DNA of 64,000 nt, taken from NCBI GenBank assembly GCA_017301975.1, contig JAFLEI010000002.1, positions 245,820 through 309,819 on the forward strand, read 5' to 3'. This DNA is from Verrucomicrobiota bacterium (GTDB taxonomy: Bacteria; Verrucomicrobiota; Verrucomicrobiia; Verrucomicrobiales; Verrucomicrobiaceae). Position 1 is the first letter of the stretch; each line of letters starts with the position of its first letter. This document shows positions 16,438-25,319 of the stretch, piece by piece. A model generated the notes under the pieces. It ran no database searches. It saw nothing but the letters and a program-made list of their open reading frames with translations, and had not been told where the DNA came from. The position numbers were made by a program, and so were the translations under genes.

Positions 16438-17964
16438 ATGAAAGACTTCATGCCCACCAATCCTGGAAACAGGGGGGGTAATATCCTGTCATGCATCGAG
16501 CGTTCATATTGGACCGGGGTGCAGTTTCGTCCGACGCGGATGGATCCGAGCCGCGTGCTGGATGAGCAGCGAAAGCGGTTCCAGAATCTGCTGCAAATCG
16601 CCCGTGCACGCTCATCCTTCTACCGGGAGAAGTTTCGACATATTGAGGCCGGATGCTCGGATCTCGAAGAGTTTCCCATCACAACCAAGGCGGAGATGAT
16701 GAACCACTTTGATCAGGTGGTGACGGACCCCGCTGTCACACGTTCCGGGGTCGAGCAGTTCATCGAAGACATTCGGAACGTCAAACAGCCCTTCCTCGGT
16801 AAATACGCGGTCTCTCATACATCAGGCAGCCAGGGGCAGCCCACCCTGATCGTACAGAATCAGCAGGTGCTCGACCTTCTGTTCGCTTTTCAAATGACCC
16901 GGGGCCACTGCGGTCATCGGGGCGGATTTTTCGGCTTTCTCGACGCGGTCCGAACGTTGCAGCAGCCCGCCCGGCTGGCCGTGGTGATCAATCAGCAGGG
17001 ATTTTTCCCTTCGGCATGGGTATGGCAGCGCCTGCCAGCCTACATGCATGTGTACATGAGCTTTTTGTTTGTGCCGGCAAACGACCCCGAACTTGTAAAG
17101 AAGATCAATGAATTCAGTCCGAATGTGCTGAGTGCTACACCAACGACACTGGATTTGCTCTCACTGAAGATCGATCAGTTCCGCTTGCCCAAACTTCGTC
17201 AGGTGGTCACCTGGAGTGAGACACTGACGCCACCCGCACGCCAAAGAATCACCGAGGCTTTCCGTGTGCCGCTGATGGATAATTATGCGTCTGGAGAATG
17301 CATGTTTCTCACCAACGGCTGCCCCGCTGCCCCCGGCGCTCATGTGAATGCGGACTGGGCGATTCTCGAAGTGGTGGATGAAAACCACAAGCCTGTTCCC
17401 CCTGGTCAGCTAGGGCACACCGTCTTGATGACGAATCTGGCCAACACGGTCCAGCCCTTCATCCGATACGAAATTGGTGACAGGATCAAGATGGCCACGG
17501 AGCCATGCGGTTGCGGAAACCGGATGCCACGGATCGAAAAGATCGTGGGGCGTGTGGCGGACTTTTTCTGGGTGCAAACATCTGCAGGCTTCCGGCCCTT
17601 GACCGCCTATCCCTTCCAGCACGCCTTTGACTACCGGCGCGAGGTTCGGGAATGGCAGGCTGAACAGGTGGAGAGAAACCGTATCGTGGTGAGGCTGGAG
17701 GCTATTCCCGGAGCGACTCCTGATCTCGCGGCGGCTCGTAAACGGCTCGACGAACGACTGGAACTGGCAGGGTTGCGGCAGGATCTGGACATCCACATTG
17801 AGGCCGTTCAATATCTGGCCACCGATCTTCGAACAGCCAAATTTCGGCGCATGATCAGCCGCATTGGCATCCCTGAAAATTTGGAACCTTCTTTAAAGGA
17901 TGTCGCTGAAGATTTTGCTTCCGAAGAAAAGGTCCTGCACGCATCTGAGTTGTTGATCAGTTGA
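16438..17964 (+). CDS. PaaK/CapK-like adenylate-forming enzyme
   Basis: 508 residues from ATG 16438; in-frame ATGs at 16390 and 16342 are alternatives. The ANL-superfamily phosphate loop is SHTSGSQGQPT, the adenylate-binding segment DNYASGECMF, followed by IRYEIGDRI and the hinge-type GRVADFF. A Cys cluster CGCG precedes RMPRIEKI, as in phenylacetate-CoA ligase-like proteins. The reaction is activation of a carboxylic acid as acyl-AMP, usually followed by thioester formation. The substrate is unknown; PaaK relatives without a catabolic cluster often serve in polysaccharide or lipid modification. It stands alone between unrelated small genes. Confidence 0.85.
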   Translation: MKDFMPTNPGNRGGNILSCIERSYWTGVQFRPTRMDPSRVLDEQRKRFQNLLQIARARSSFYREKFRHIEAGCSDLEEFPITTKAEMMNHFDQVVTDPAVTRSGVEQFIEDIRNVKQPFLGKYAVSHTSGSQGQPTLIVQNQQVLDLLFAFQMTRGHCGHRGGFFGFLDAVRTLQQPARLAVVINQQGFFPSAWVWQRLPAYMHVYMSFLFVPANDPELVKKINEFSPNVLSATPTTLDLLSLKIDQFRLPKLRQVVTWSETLTPPARQRITEAFRVPLMDNYASGECMFLTNGCPAAPGAHVNADWAILEVVDENHKPVPPGQLGHTVLMTNLANTVQPFIRYEIGDRIKMATEPCGCGNRMPRIEKIVGRVADFFWVQTSAGFRPLTAYPFQHAFDYRREVREWQAEQVERNRIVVRLEAIPGATPDLAAARKRLDERLELAGLRQDLDIHIEAVQYLATDLRTAKFRRMISRIGIPENLEPSLKDVAEDFASEEKVLHASELLIS

Positions 17965-18042
17965 GAAGGTTTTCTCCTCAAAGTGTGAACCGAACGGAAC
18001 ATGGCCCTTTTGCCGAGCCAGCTCGCACGAGGTTTACAAAGG

Positions 18043-18210
18043 CTAAACAGGCGGTGCGCGGCGGCCTACCAGAAGCGACAGGATAAAGAGGATGAGAAAC
18101 AGCCCAAACAGCACCTGCGCGATTCCTGTGGCGGTGCCGGCGATGCCGCCGAAGCCGAGGACCCCGGCAATAAGTGCGATGACGAGAAAGGTGATTGCCC
18201 AAGATAACAT
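18043..18210 (-). CDS. DUF1328 small membrane protein
   Basis: 55 residues, starting [16 protein letters not shown] and ending RRAPPV, the standard size and layout of the DUF1328 (YtjA-like) family: two hydrophobic helices separated by a GFGGIAGTA turn. A good Shine-Dalgarno AAGGAG lies five bases before ATG 18210. Family members are stress-induced inner-membrane proteins of unknown function. Confidence 0.9.
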   Translation of the reverse strand: MLSWAITFLVIALIAGVLGFGGIAGTATGIAQVLFGLFLILFILSLLVGRRAPPV

Positions 18211-18261
18211 AATGACTCCTTTTTTGCTTTTACTTAATTACGCAGCCCGGGCTCATCGCGA

Positions 18262-18279
18262 CCGTATCGATTGATACGG
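18262..18279. repeat. Short inverted repeat in a divergent promoter region
   Basis: CCGTATC-GATT-GATACGG is a 7-base perfect dyad in the 130-base gap between the DUF1328 gene (minus) and the gene at 18341 (plus). It could be an operator. No T-run, so it is not a terminator. Confidence 0.4.
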
Positions 18280-18340
18280 AAAACCTGTGCGCCGTCATGT
18301 TAATGCAGCCAATTCAACCGATCACAGACGAATCAGGGGC

Positions 18341-18688
18341 ATGCTACTCAACGTTTTCGCCAACCGAGTCAAAGATGCGGCATTGCAATATCTGGCAAAG
18401 TGGTTTGCCAATCATTATCACCTGAAGCACCTGGGGCGAATCACCGAGCTAAAGCTTAACAGCCCTGAGGAAGAGATACAAATGACGTTGGAACTCCACG
18501 GCGAACCGTTGCCAATGGAACTGACTGTCCACTATCACGTGCTCAGTCCCACGCTGCTTGAGATCGCGAAAGTGGAGGCGTCACGCCAGTGGATTGAGGC
18601 ACTCATCAATGAAGTGATACCAATGGAGCAGAAGCGATTGGAAGTGCCAACTGCCGTGACGCGCGCGCTATCAAAGCTCGAGAAGTAG
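18341..18688 (+). CDS. Conserved hypothetical 115-residue protein
   Basis: Starts MLLNVFANRVKDAALQYLAKWF. Predicted alpha-beta: an N-terminal amphipathic helix, then alternating strands (ITELKLNSPEEEIQMTLEL, MELTVHYHVLSP), then a C-terminal helix. No signal or membrane segment. The shape resembles small lipid-binding or SRPBCC-like folds, but I recognise no family. Flanked by small stress-type membrane genes. Confidence 0.65.
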   Translation: MLLNVFANRVKDAALQYLAKWFANHYHLKHLGRITELKLNSPEEEIQMTLELHGEPLPMELTVHYHVLSPTLLEIAKVEASRQWIEALINEVIPMEQKRLEVPTAVTRALSKLEK

Positions 18689-18719
18689 CCTTGCCTGCAG
18701 CCATGAGACCGAAGGTGCC

Positions 18720-18968
18720 TTAAGAACGCCGGTTGATCAGACGAAACACCAGCAAAACCAATACCGCACCCACGACGGATGCAAGAAAACCAACAGGCTC
18801 ACCTTCGGCGTACCAATTTGCTGATCGCCCCAAAAAGCCGGCCACCATGGCGCCTACGACGCCAAGGATCATGGTCACAAGGCAGCCGCCAGGGTCTCTG
18901 CCGGGAGTGATGAATTTGGCAATAGCTCCAACGAGGAGTCCGATGAGTAGCATCCAGAGAAAGCTCAT
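18720..18968 (-). CDS. GlsB/YeaQ/YmgE family membrane protein
   Basis: 82 residues. Three hydrophobic segments with the family hallmark AIAKFITPGRDPGG after the first helix and a Gly-rich second helix (LGVVGAMVAGFLG). Transglycosylase-associated/GlsB proteins are general-stress inner-membrane proteins without known catalysis. Convergent with the gene ending at 18688. Confidence 0.9.
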   Translation of the reverse strand: MSFLWMLLIGLLVGAIAKFITPGRDPGGCLVTMILGVVGAMVAGFLGRSANWYAEGEPVGFLASVVGAVLVLLVFRLINRRS

Positions 18969-19066
18969 ATCAAGTATAGGGTGTTGAATGTGGAAGGTTG
19001 AGAGATCAAGGTCACATCGCCCCACGCGGATCAACCGGCTGCATGAGATTAGATGTCCTCTGACAA

Positions 19067-19717
19067 CTACTGCGGGAGTTCCTCCGGGGGAGGCATCCTT
19101 CCCGGGATGATGTCCACGCGTGTTCCAGGTTTGGCCCATTCACTTAAACGGATGATGTCCCGGGAAGCCATTCGGATGCATCCCCATGAAACGGGTTTCT
19201 TCAGGCATTTTTCGGCTGTGGTGCCATGAATATAGATGCAGCGCTTCATCGCGAGCGCATTGCAGGACTCTTTGCCACGCAACCGCAGAATACGAGTAAC
19301 GATGGCATCATGTCCGGGGGTGTTTGCCCGGACGATTTCACCCGTCGGCACACGTCCGCGAAGCAGGGCACCTTTGGGGAGACCCGCACCAATCACATCA
19401 ACGACTTCCAGCCTGCCTTGCGGAGTGAGGCAAGAGTTGACCTTGTCACCAAGGCCGAATCGGGAGGTGCTGACCGGGTAGCGTTTTTTTGGCATGTTAT
19501 TTTCAAACGTCACCATCACTTGCTGTTCCACGCTGACGATGATGCGTCGATTGGGTGGTGGCTGCGGACAAGGACAGCGCTGGGAGAAGATGGCGAGCCA
19601 CGCCGGGCGGCGGTCGCCGTACATGGGGCAGCGCTCGACGCAGCCCGGCAGGGTACAGAGAGCGACGAACAGGAATGTTCTGCCGATTTGCAGCAGGCAC
19701 AAAGGGCACCATTTCAT
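19067..19717 (-). CDS. L,D-transpeptidase (YkuD domain), lipoprotein
   Basis: 216 residues. Signal with lipobox LPGC (Cys26). The YkuD catalytic motif is present: His164 in IYIHGTT and nucleophile Cys180 in SWGCIRM. It forms 3-3 peptidoglycan cross-links or attaches proteins to peptidoglycan. An extra Cys-rich insert (about 47-55, CPCPQPPP) follows the signal. Faces the GlsB-like gene in the same direction with a gap of 98 bases. Confidence 0.88.
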   Translation of the reverse strand: MKWCPLCLLQIGRTFLFVALCTLPGCVERCPMYGDRRPAWLAIFSQRCPCPQPPPNRRIIVSVEQQVMVTFENNMPKKRYPVSTSRFGLGDKVNSCLTPQGRLEVVDVIGAGLPKGALLRGRVPTGEIVRANTPGHDAIVTRILRLRGKESCNALAMKRCIYIHGTTAEKCLKKPVSWGCIRMASRDIIRLSEWAKPGTRVDIIPGRMPPPEELPQ

Positions 19718-19882
19718 ACCACCCTATCGAGGTTCTTGCGCATCATGGACGGGCGGGTAGTCAGAACTGTCCTGAGACCCTTGGAAAGTCAGCGGTGGGC
19801 CGGGGATATGCAGGATGATGAAAGGTTCACCCATCCGCCCGACGTCCGGCCGACGATTCCCTAATGTCCAACCCTGATACCC

Positions 19883-20185
19883 ATGAAACACATCCTATTC
19901 TTCATCCTTACATTCACGACGGTCCTTGCCGTCAGCTGCAACAAGCAGAAACAAGCCATCGACTCCCAGGCGGATTCTGCCAAGACTGCGATCGAGCATC
20001 AAAAGGAAGCGGTCGACGCCAATGCCAAAGAGGCAAAAGAGCAGGCCGAAATTGACGCCAAAATTAACAAGGCCAATGTCGACGCGAAGCAGGAGTCCGA
20101 CAAGGCGCAGCTCGACGCCGAGAAGAAGAAGGTCGAAGCCGAGGCCGAGGCGGCAAAAGCCAGAGTCGACGCCCAGAACAAGTAA
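19883..20185 (+). CDS. Coiled-coil lipoprotein
   Basis: 100 residues. Lipobox VSC (Cys19), then an uninterrupted Ala/Lys/Glu/Asp-rich helix to the C-terminus (KEAVDANAKEAKEQ; EKKKVEAEAEAAKARVD). Resembles Lpp-like or LEA-like periplasmic coiled-coil lipoproteins by composition only. Precedes the entericidin gene by 96 bases. Confidence 0.8.
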   Translation: MKHILFFILTFTTVLAVSCNKQKQAIDSQADSAKTAIEHQKEAVDANAKEAKEQAEIDAKINKANVDAKQESDKAQLDAEKKKVEAEAEAAKARVDAQNK

Positions 20186-20281
20186 GACACTCATCGCGGC
20201 ACCGCTGCGGGCTGACTTTTTTTGACCGAAACCCCAGTTCCTTTTCCAACCAGAAACTACCAGCGTAACAACAACACTACT

Positions 20282-20425
20282 ATGAACACCTCCATCAAAC
20301 GAATCACTCTTCTCGTTCTTGCCTCTGCCGCCTGGACGCTCGTCGCCACGAGCTGCCGCACGGTGCGCGGCTTTGGTCAGGACGTCGAACATGTCGGCGG
20401 CCACATTGAGCGTGCCTCCCGCTAA
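20282..20425 (+). CDS. Entericidin EcnA/B-family lipoprotein
   Basis: 47 residues: signal, lipobox TSC, then RTVRGFGQDVEHVGGHIERAS, which matches the entericidin pattern (C-x-T-x-x-G-x-G-x-D-x-x-x-x-G). Small stationary-phase/envelope-stress lipoproteins. A terminator follows. Confidence 0.9.
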   Translation: MNTSIKRITLLVLASAAWTLVATSCRTVRGFGQDVEHVGGHIERASR

Positions 20426-20444
20426 AGCGGAAGAGACGCGCGCG

Positions 20445-20493
20445 AGGCGTTGTTGACGAAGCCATCGGGCCTTTTTCAGCAACGCCTTTTTTT
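20445..20493 (+). terminator. Terminator of the entericidin gene
   Basis: Stem AGGCGTTG (20445-20452) with CAACGCCT (20480-20487), long internal loop, then a run of seven T (20487-20493). Confidence 0.75.
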
Positions 20494-20660
20494 ATTCGGG
20501 ATACTCACGGGGGGGATTGCGACGCGCGCCTTTTGGCTCTCGAACGATGAGTGTCGCTCGCATTGCCCGACCAGCGTCTCGGTGGGCAAAGACTGCGGCA
20601 TCTCCGAAACTCGAATCCAGCCACCCGGCGGCCGGTCTCCACTCAACCTCACCTCGCACC

Positions 20661-20882
20661 ATGAAACCATCCATCATCGCTATCGTACTGATCATCATTG
20701 GCAGCATTATGCTTGTCTATCAGGGTTTCAGCTACACCACCCAAGAGAAGGCCATCGATCTCGGCCCCATTCAGGTGACGGCCGAAAAGCAGCACTATGT
20801 TGATCTGCCTCCAGTAATCGGGGGTGTTTTGCTTCTGGGTGGCATTTTCATGCTGATTAAAAGCAAAGGAAAACATCCATGA
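20661..20882 (+). CDS. DUF3185 small membrane protein (copy 1)
   Basis: 73 residues from ATG 20661. Two transmembrane helices flank a soluble loop with EKAIDLGPIQVTAEK, the DUF3185 hallmark. A paralogue with the same loop lies at 55819-56040. Function unknown; typically stress-related. Confidence 0.9.
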   Translation: MKPSIIAIVLIIIGSIMLVYQGFSYTTQEKAIDLGPIQVTAEKQHYVDLPPVIGGVLLLGGIFMLIKSKGKHP

Positions 20883-21036
20883 TGACGAGAACCTGCACTG
20901 GAAACCGGGGTAACGCGACAGGCATCGCGACTGATCAGCGCAGAGAAGACAGCACTTCGCCTGCAAACTCCGGCACCGATTGAGACTTAGAAGAGCTGGG
21001 ATGCAAAGGTATCCTGGCTTCCCCAAATTCAAGGCC

Positions 21037-22860
21037 ATGGATACACTCAATCGCACGTTGTCCCACTTTTTGAAGTTCGCTGGTGCACTGCTGACCATAG
21101 CCGCCCTTTATTTGGGCCGGGAGATCCTGGTTCCCCTTGCACTGGCTTGCCTGTTCACGTTTCTGCTCAATCCTTTGGTCAAGCGGCTTTGCCGCTGGGG
21201 AGTGCCCCGTGTGGTGAGCCTGGGAGTGGTGACGGTGGCATGTTTCTCCACGCTGGCACTTGTGGCCTGGCTGCTCGGGGGTGAGCTCGCGAATCTGGCG
21301 GATGATCTGCCCAATCACCGGTTCAACATTCAACGTCGCATCGAGTCGGTGCAGAAGATTGGCGAAACGGGCATCATCAAACGTCTGCGTCAGTTTGTGG
21401 GAGATGTCAGCCAGACCTCCACGCCTTCCGACAGCGATGGGGTGCGGCCTTCCGCCCCTCCTCCACCTGCGCCTGCGCCTGCACCGGCCCCTTCGGCCCC
21501 TTCGGCCCCTTCGGCCTCGCGGCAAGACGGCCAGACCATGCTGGCAAAAGCGTTGAATGTGGTGGTCTCAACTCTCACCGATGCTCTGGGGATGGCGGCC
21601 GTGGTAATCCTCTTCGTCGTGTTCATGCTGTTGCGGCTGGATGACATCAGCCAGCGTGTCGTGCGGCTGGTGGGTTACAGCAGGCTGACGCTGACGACCA
21701 AGGCGATCGACGAATCCGGTGACCGTGTGAGCAGGTATCTCCTCATGCAGGGCACCGTGAATGCGATCTACGGTCTGGTGCTGGGCATCGGGCTCACGCT
21801 GATTGGGATTCCATACGTACTTTTATGGGGAGTGCTGGCCGCGATTTCTCGTTTTATCCCCTATGTGGGACCATGGATTGTCACCGTGCTGCTCGTCGCC
21901 CTGAGCCTGGCGATCTTTGACGGCTGGTCGCAACCACTGCTGGTCATCGCGTTTGTCGCAACGCTTGAACTGCTGACCAATATGCTGCTCGAACCCATGT
22001 TGTACGGGCACAGCGTGGGATTGTCCGACTTTGCGCTTCTTCTGGCCGTGGCCTTCTGGACTTGGCTGTGGGGAGGGGTCGGCTTGGTGCTGGCCACGCC
22101 GCTCACCGTTTGCATCGTGGTGTATTGCAAGCATGCCCCCTCCTTGGAGTGGGTTGGCATTGTTATGGGAGACAATCCAACGCAGGAACCCCACTTGAGC
22201 TATTATCAGCATCATCTGGCTGGCAACGAGGACGCCGCTCAGACGTTGCTGGAGAGCTCGATGCAGAGCGATGGGCTGGACACAACGCTGGAAGAGATAG
22301 CCCTTCCAGCACTTGCCCTGACTCGGCATGAAGAGGTTTTAGGCAAGCTCGATGAGGGAGAGGCGCTGCGTCTTTATCAAAGCATGAGGGCGGCGGTAAT
22401 CATGCTGAAGGAGGAAGCAGAAGGCGGCGCGGTTCCTCTGCCTCAGGCGGAAGGTGCGCGGGAGCCTGTACAGCGTGTGCTGCATGTGTATGGGCGTGCC
22501 CTGCACGGCGAGCCGGATGCGCAAGCGCTGGAGATGCTTGCGCTGCTGCTTCGAGCGCCTCTGGAAATGGAGGTGTGCTCAGAGCCCCGGCTCGTCGGGG
22601 AGCTCATGCATGAAATTGAAGAGAAAAAGCCCGCCGTCGTGTGCATCAGCGCGATGCCGCTGCGCGCTCAGTTCAACGCGAAAACTCTGTGCCGCAGGCT
22701 GCGCAGCAAAATGCCAGAGCTGAAGATTCTTGTGTGCCGCTGGGGCCTGCCGGGACAGGAGCATGACGACAAACCTCTCCGTGAAGCAGGAGCCACCTGG
22801 GTGGTGGCAACGCTCAAGGACGCCCGGGATGTGCTGGCCCGGCTGTCGGAAGGACCGTAG
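21037..22860 (+). CDS. AI-2E-family permease with cobalamin-binding-like C-terminal domain
   Basis: 607 residues from ATG 21037 (ATG 21001 and 20980 are alternatives). The N-terminal part holds the multi-helix AI-2E/PerM permease (about 10-390). A Pro/Ala linker (about 140-160, repeated PSAP) interrupts the cytoplasmic region between helices. The last 110 residues look like a Rossmann B12-binding-type fold (KPAVVCISAMPLRAQ; ELKILVCRWGLPG; AGATWVVATLKDA) without the cobalamin DxHxxG motif. Possible roles: small-molecule or ion efflux sensed by the tail domain. Many AI-2E proteins have no link to autoinducer-2. The next gene (cardiolipin synthase) follows after 30 bases, probably in one operon. 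Confidence 0.85.
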   Translation: MDTLNRTLSHFLKFAGALLTIAALYLGREILVPLALACLFTFLLNPLVKRLCRWGVPRVVSLGVVTVACFSTLALVAWLLGGELANLADDLPNHRFNIQRRIESVQKIGETGIIKRLRQFVGDVSQTSTPSDSDGVRPSAPPPPAPAPAPAPSAPSAPSASRQDGQTMLAKALNVVVSTLTDALGMAAVVILFVVFMLLRLDDISQRVVRLVGYSRLTLTTKAIDESGDRVSRYLLMQGTVNAIYGLVLGIGLTLIGIPYVLLWGVLAAISRFIPYVGPWIVTVLLVALSLAIFDGWSQPLLVIAFVATLELLTNMLLEPMLYGHSVGLSDFALLLAVAFWTWLWGGVGLVLATPLTVCIVVYCKHAPSLEWVGIVMGDNPTQEPHLSYYQHHLAGNEDAAQTLLESSMQSDGLDTTLEEIALPALALTRHEEVLGKLDEGEALRLYQSMRAAVIMLKEEAEGGAVPLPQAEGAREPVQRVLHVYGRALHGEPDAQALEMLALLLRAPLEMEVCSEPRLVGELMHEIEEKKPAVVCISAMPLRAQFNAKTLCRRLRSKMPELKILVCRWGLPGQEHDDKPLREAGATWVVATLKDARDVLARLSEGP

Positions 22861-22890
22861 GCTTCGTCAACTATCTTCGTTGTACCCTGA

Positions 22891-24078
22891 ATGAGTTCGC
22901 ACTCTCAATCGAATCTCGCCACTGCAGACGGCCATGTGCTTCGCTGGCATGACACAGGCGAAACCTTTTTGAAGGCTGAGCTGGATGCCATCGCCACAGC
23001 ACAGACCAGCATCCGTCTCGAACATTACATTTTCCGGGCTTCCCCTGTAGGTGAACAATTTCGCGACGCGATGACCGCAGCGGCACGTCGAGGTGTGAAA
23101 GTAACGCTATTGCTGGACGATGTGGGGTGCTGGGGCCTCCCGCGGAACTACTTCAACGAAATCTCCGCAGTGGGAGGAACGGTCATCTGGTTTAATCCGG
23201 TGCGCTGGCGCTTCTGGGTGTTTCGTGACCACCGCAAGGTCCTTGTGGTGGACGATGCCAGGGCGTTCATCGGCGGGTGCAACATCGCGCCCGAATACAC
23301 AGGGGATGGTGTCTTCGAAGGCTGGCGGGATGGGGGCGTCGCCATCGAAGGCCCGGTCGTGGAGCATTTGGTGGGGGCTTTTGAGACACAGGTCGAAATC
23401 GCCGACAATCAAATATGGCGTGTGCGCAAAAAGAGCCATAGCGGCTGGTTGAAGGCCGGGGCGGATGTTTCTCTGCTGCTCACCCGGCCGGGCCTCCGTC
23501 AGGGCGTGTTTCAACATGCTCTTCACAGCGACCTGCAGCATGCACGGGAGGTTGCTATCACCACCGCCTATTTCCTGCCGGTGGGGCGCGTCAAAAGGAT
23601 GCTGCTTCGCGCCGCCAAGCATGCACGGAGTTTCCGGCTGCTGCTGCCTGGGAAAAGTGATGTGCCCCTGCTGCAGGTGGCGGCGCGGGCGCTCTACGCG
23701 CGCTTTCTCCGCTGCGGCGTCAAGATCTACGAATATCAGCCTCAGATGCTCCATGCGAAGGTACTGATCATTGATGACATTGTATACATCGGCTCGTCGA
23801 ACCTTGACCCACGGAGCCTTTCGATCAATTTCGAAATCATGCTGCGCATTCGCAGCGCTGAGTTCGCCCAGCAAGTTCATCGTACCTATGAGAGGGATCT
23901 TGAACACAGCGAACTGGTGAAGCCTTTGTCCTGGAGAAAGGCTTCCAACTGGTGGCAACGGTTCAAGCAGAAGCTGGCGCGCTTCATCTTCACCCGGCTT
24001 GATCTTGGGGTGGCTCAGTTCTTTGTGCAGAAAGTGGAAACAAAGCTCAAAAACAGCCGAAATCACCGGACGCAGTGA
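22891..24078 (+). CDS. Cardiolipin synthase-like phospholipase D family protein
   Basis: 395 residues with two HKD motifs: His114-Lys116-Asp121 (RDHRKVLVVDD) and His288-Lys290-Asp295 (MLHAKVLIIDD). Joins two phosphatidylglycerols to cardiolipin, or transfers phosphatidyl to another alcohol. It lacks the two N-terminal membrane helices of ClsA, resembling ClsB-type enzymes. Co-transcribed with the AI-2E permease. A hairpin terminator follows. Confidence 0.9.
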   Translation: MSSHSQSNLATADGHVLRWHDTGETFLKAELDAIATAQTSIRLEHYIFRASPVGEQFRDAMTAAARRGVKVTLLLDDVGCWGLPRNYFNEISAVGGTVIWFNPVRWRFWVFRDHRKVLVVDDARAFIGGCNIAPEYTGDGVFEGWRDGGVAIEGPVVEHLVGAFETQVEIADNQIWRVRKKSHSGWLKAGADVSLLLTRPGLRQGVFQHALHSDLQHAREVAITTAYFLPVGRVKRMLLRAAKHARSFRLLLPGKSDVPLLQVAARALYARFLRCGVKIYEYQPQMLHAKVLIIDDIVYIGSSNLDPRSLSINFEIMLRIRSAEFAQQVHRTYERDLEHSELVKPLSWRKASNWWQRFKQKLARFIFTRLDLGVAQFFVQKVETKLKNSRNHRTQ

Positions 24079-24102
24079 TGCCCGGCTGGGCGCATGCTCA
24101 TA

Positions 24103-24134
24103 AAAATCCCGTTCGACCACGAAGGCCGAACGGG
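24103..24134 (-). terminator. Bidirectional terminator between convergent genes
   Basis: Stem CCCGTTCG (24108-24115) with CGAACGGG (24127-24134). On the minus strand it is followed by ATTTTTATG, which suits the minus-strand gene ending at 24185; the plus side has only a short GTTTTC further on. Confidence 0.75.
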
Positions 24135-24184
24135 GGTTGGGTTTTCAATTGAGCAGCAGACAGGTGTCAGGAGACATAAACCTG

Positions 24185-24592
24185 TCATCTGCGAAAAAAT
24201 GGCAGGCGCGACCCCGTGCTCTCCTTGCCCGGATGGCTGCCAGAGCTTTGGGGCGGCGTCTGCTGGTGGAACCACCCCATCCGGTGATCCGTGCTGTTCT
24301 TGTCCGGAGCGGCGTTTCGTTTGAACCAGCCCTGACTGTGGTCAGCCCGTCTGTCGCTGCTTTGGTGGTTCTTGGAGTCGCGGCCTGTAAGTCTGTCCCA
24401 GAAACTCACGTGGTGTGGGACATCTGCGCTGTCCGTGGAATCCAGTCCGGCTTTTTCGGTCGGGGTGGAAACTGAACCTGCCGAATGAGGGGGAGGGGCG
24501 AAGGAACCGCCTACCGACGGATCGCTTTGGGCAGCTGCAGACACGGTGAACATCAGCGCGGATAGCGCAGGAAGAAGAGATGTGATTTTCAT
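24185..24592 (-). CDS. Exported small low-complexity protein
   Basis: 135 residues from ATG 24592. Signal peptide about 1-21 (SAAAQS). The mature part is Ser/Pro/His/Asp-rich with repeated Gly-Trp-Phe units (SQGWFKRN, RMGWFHQQ) and FWDRLTGRDS; predicted disordered. No family recognised. Ends in a basic FFRR tail. Confidence 0.65.
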   Translation of the reverse strand: MKITSLLPALSALMFTVSAAAQSDPSVGGSFAPPPHSAGSVSTPTEKAGLDSTDSADVPHHVSFWDRLTGRDSKNHQSSDRRADHSQGWFKRNAAPDKNSTDHRMGWFHQQTPPQSSGSHPGKESTGSRLPFFRR

Positions 24593-24832
24593 ATTCGTAT
24601 TGGGTTGTGCCATATGGAGATTCGTCCGAGAAACGAGAGAGGGCCTCAGACATTCGCCCGAAGCCCGGGTCGGGCCGTCCGATCCCTCAACCTTTGAAGA
24701 CCAACAGCGGCAGACGGCATGGTCACAATCAAGCGCAGCATGGTATCCTGCCCGTTTTGAACTGCACGTGCTGCAAGTCAACACGTCCAGTGCCTCGATG
24801 GAATGCGATGGATTTTGTAACCGACAACCGCC
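24593..24832. other. Divergent promoter region, 240 bases
   Basis: Separates the minus-strand exported protein gene from the plus-strand ferritin-like gene. I see no coding frame with support and no clear promoter boxes. Confidence 0.35.
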
Positions 24833-25297
24833 ATGAATCCCCCTACTCAGATTTCAAGCCGACAGGAGATGATTGAACTTCTGAATGAAGATCTTGCCCG
24901 CGAATTCCAGGCCATCATCGCCTACGTGGTATACAGCCAGACCTTGAAGGGGGCGGAATACAGCAACATCGCCGAAGAGCTGGCCGTGCATGCGGGGGAG
25001 GAGCTCAGTCACGCTCTCCAGATTGCGAAGCAGATTGACTATTTCAACGGCACTCCAACAACCACCCCCAAGGAGGTCAAGATTTCCGAGAAACCAGCGG
25101 AAATGCTGAAGTTTGACCTCGAAAACGAGACGGAAACCATCCGAAACTACCGCGCCAGAATACGCCAGGCGGAAGCCATGGGGGAGTATGGGCTCAGCGA
25201 GGTGCTGCGCAAGATCATCGCCCAGGAACAGGAGCATTTCATGGATCTCGCCGATGCTCTGGGCATCGACAATCCTGTCATCCCGCAAGAAGGATAA
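24833..25297 (+). CDS. Ferritin-like (bacterioferritin family) protein
   Basis: 154 residues, a four-helix bundle with the di-iron ligand pattern: Glu24 in AREFQAI, Glu57 and His60 in EELSHA, a Glu on the third helix, and a final EQEHF. Iron storage or detoxification by ferroxidase chemistry. The length matches bacterioferritin; the heme Met is not obvious. Followed after 22 bases by the esterase gene. Confidence 0.88.
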   Translation: MNPPTQISSRQEMIELLNEDLAREFQAIIAYVVYSQTLKGAEYSNIAEELAVHAGEELSHALQIAKQIDYFNGTPTTTPKEVKISEKPAEMLKFDLENETETIRNYRARIRQAEAMGEYGLSEVLRKIIAQEQEHFMDLADALGIDNPVIPQEG

Positions 25298-25319
25298 AAG
25301 GGCAGTCATCCCGCGCGCC

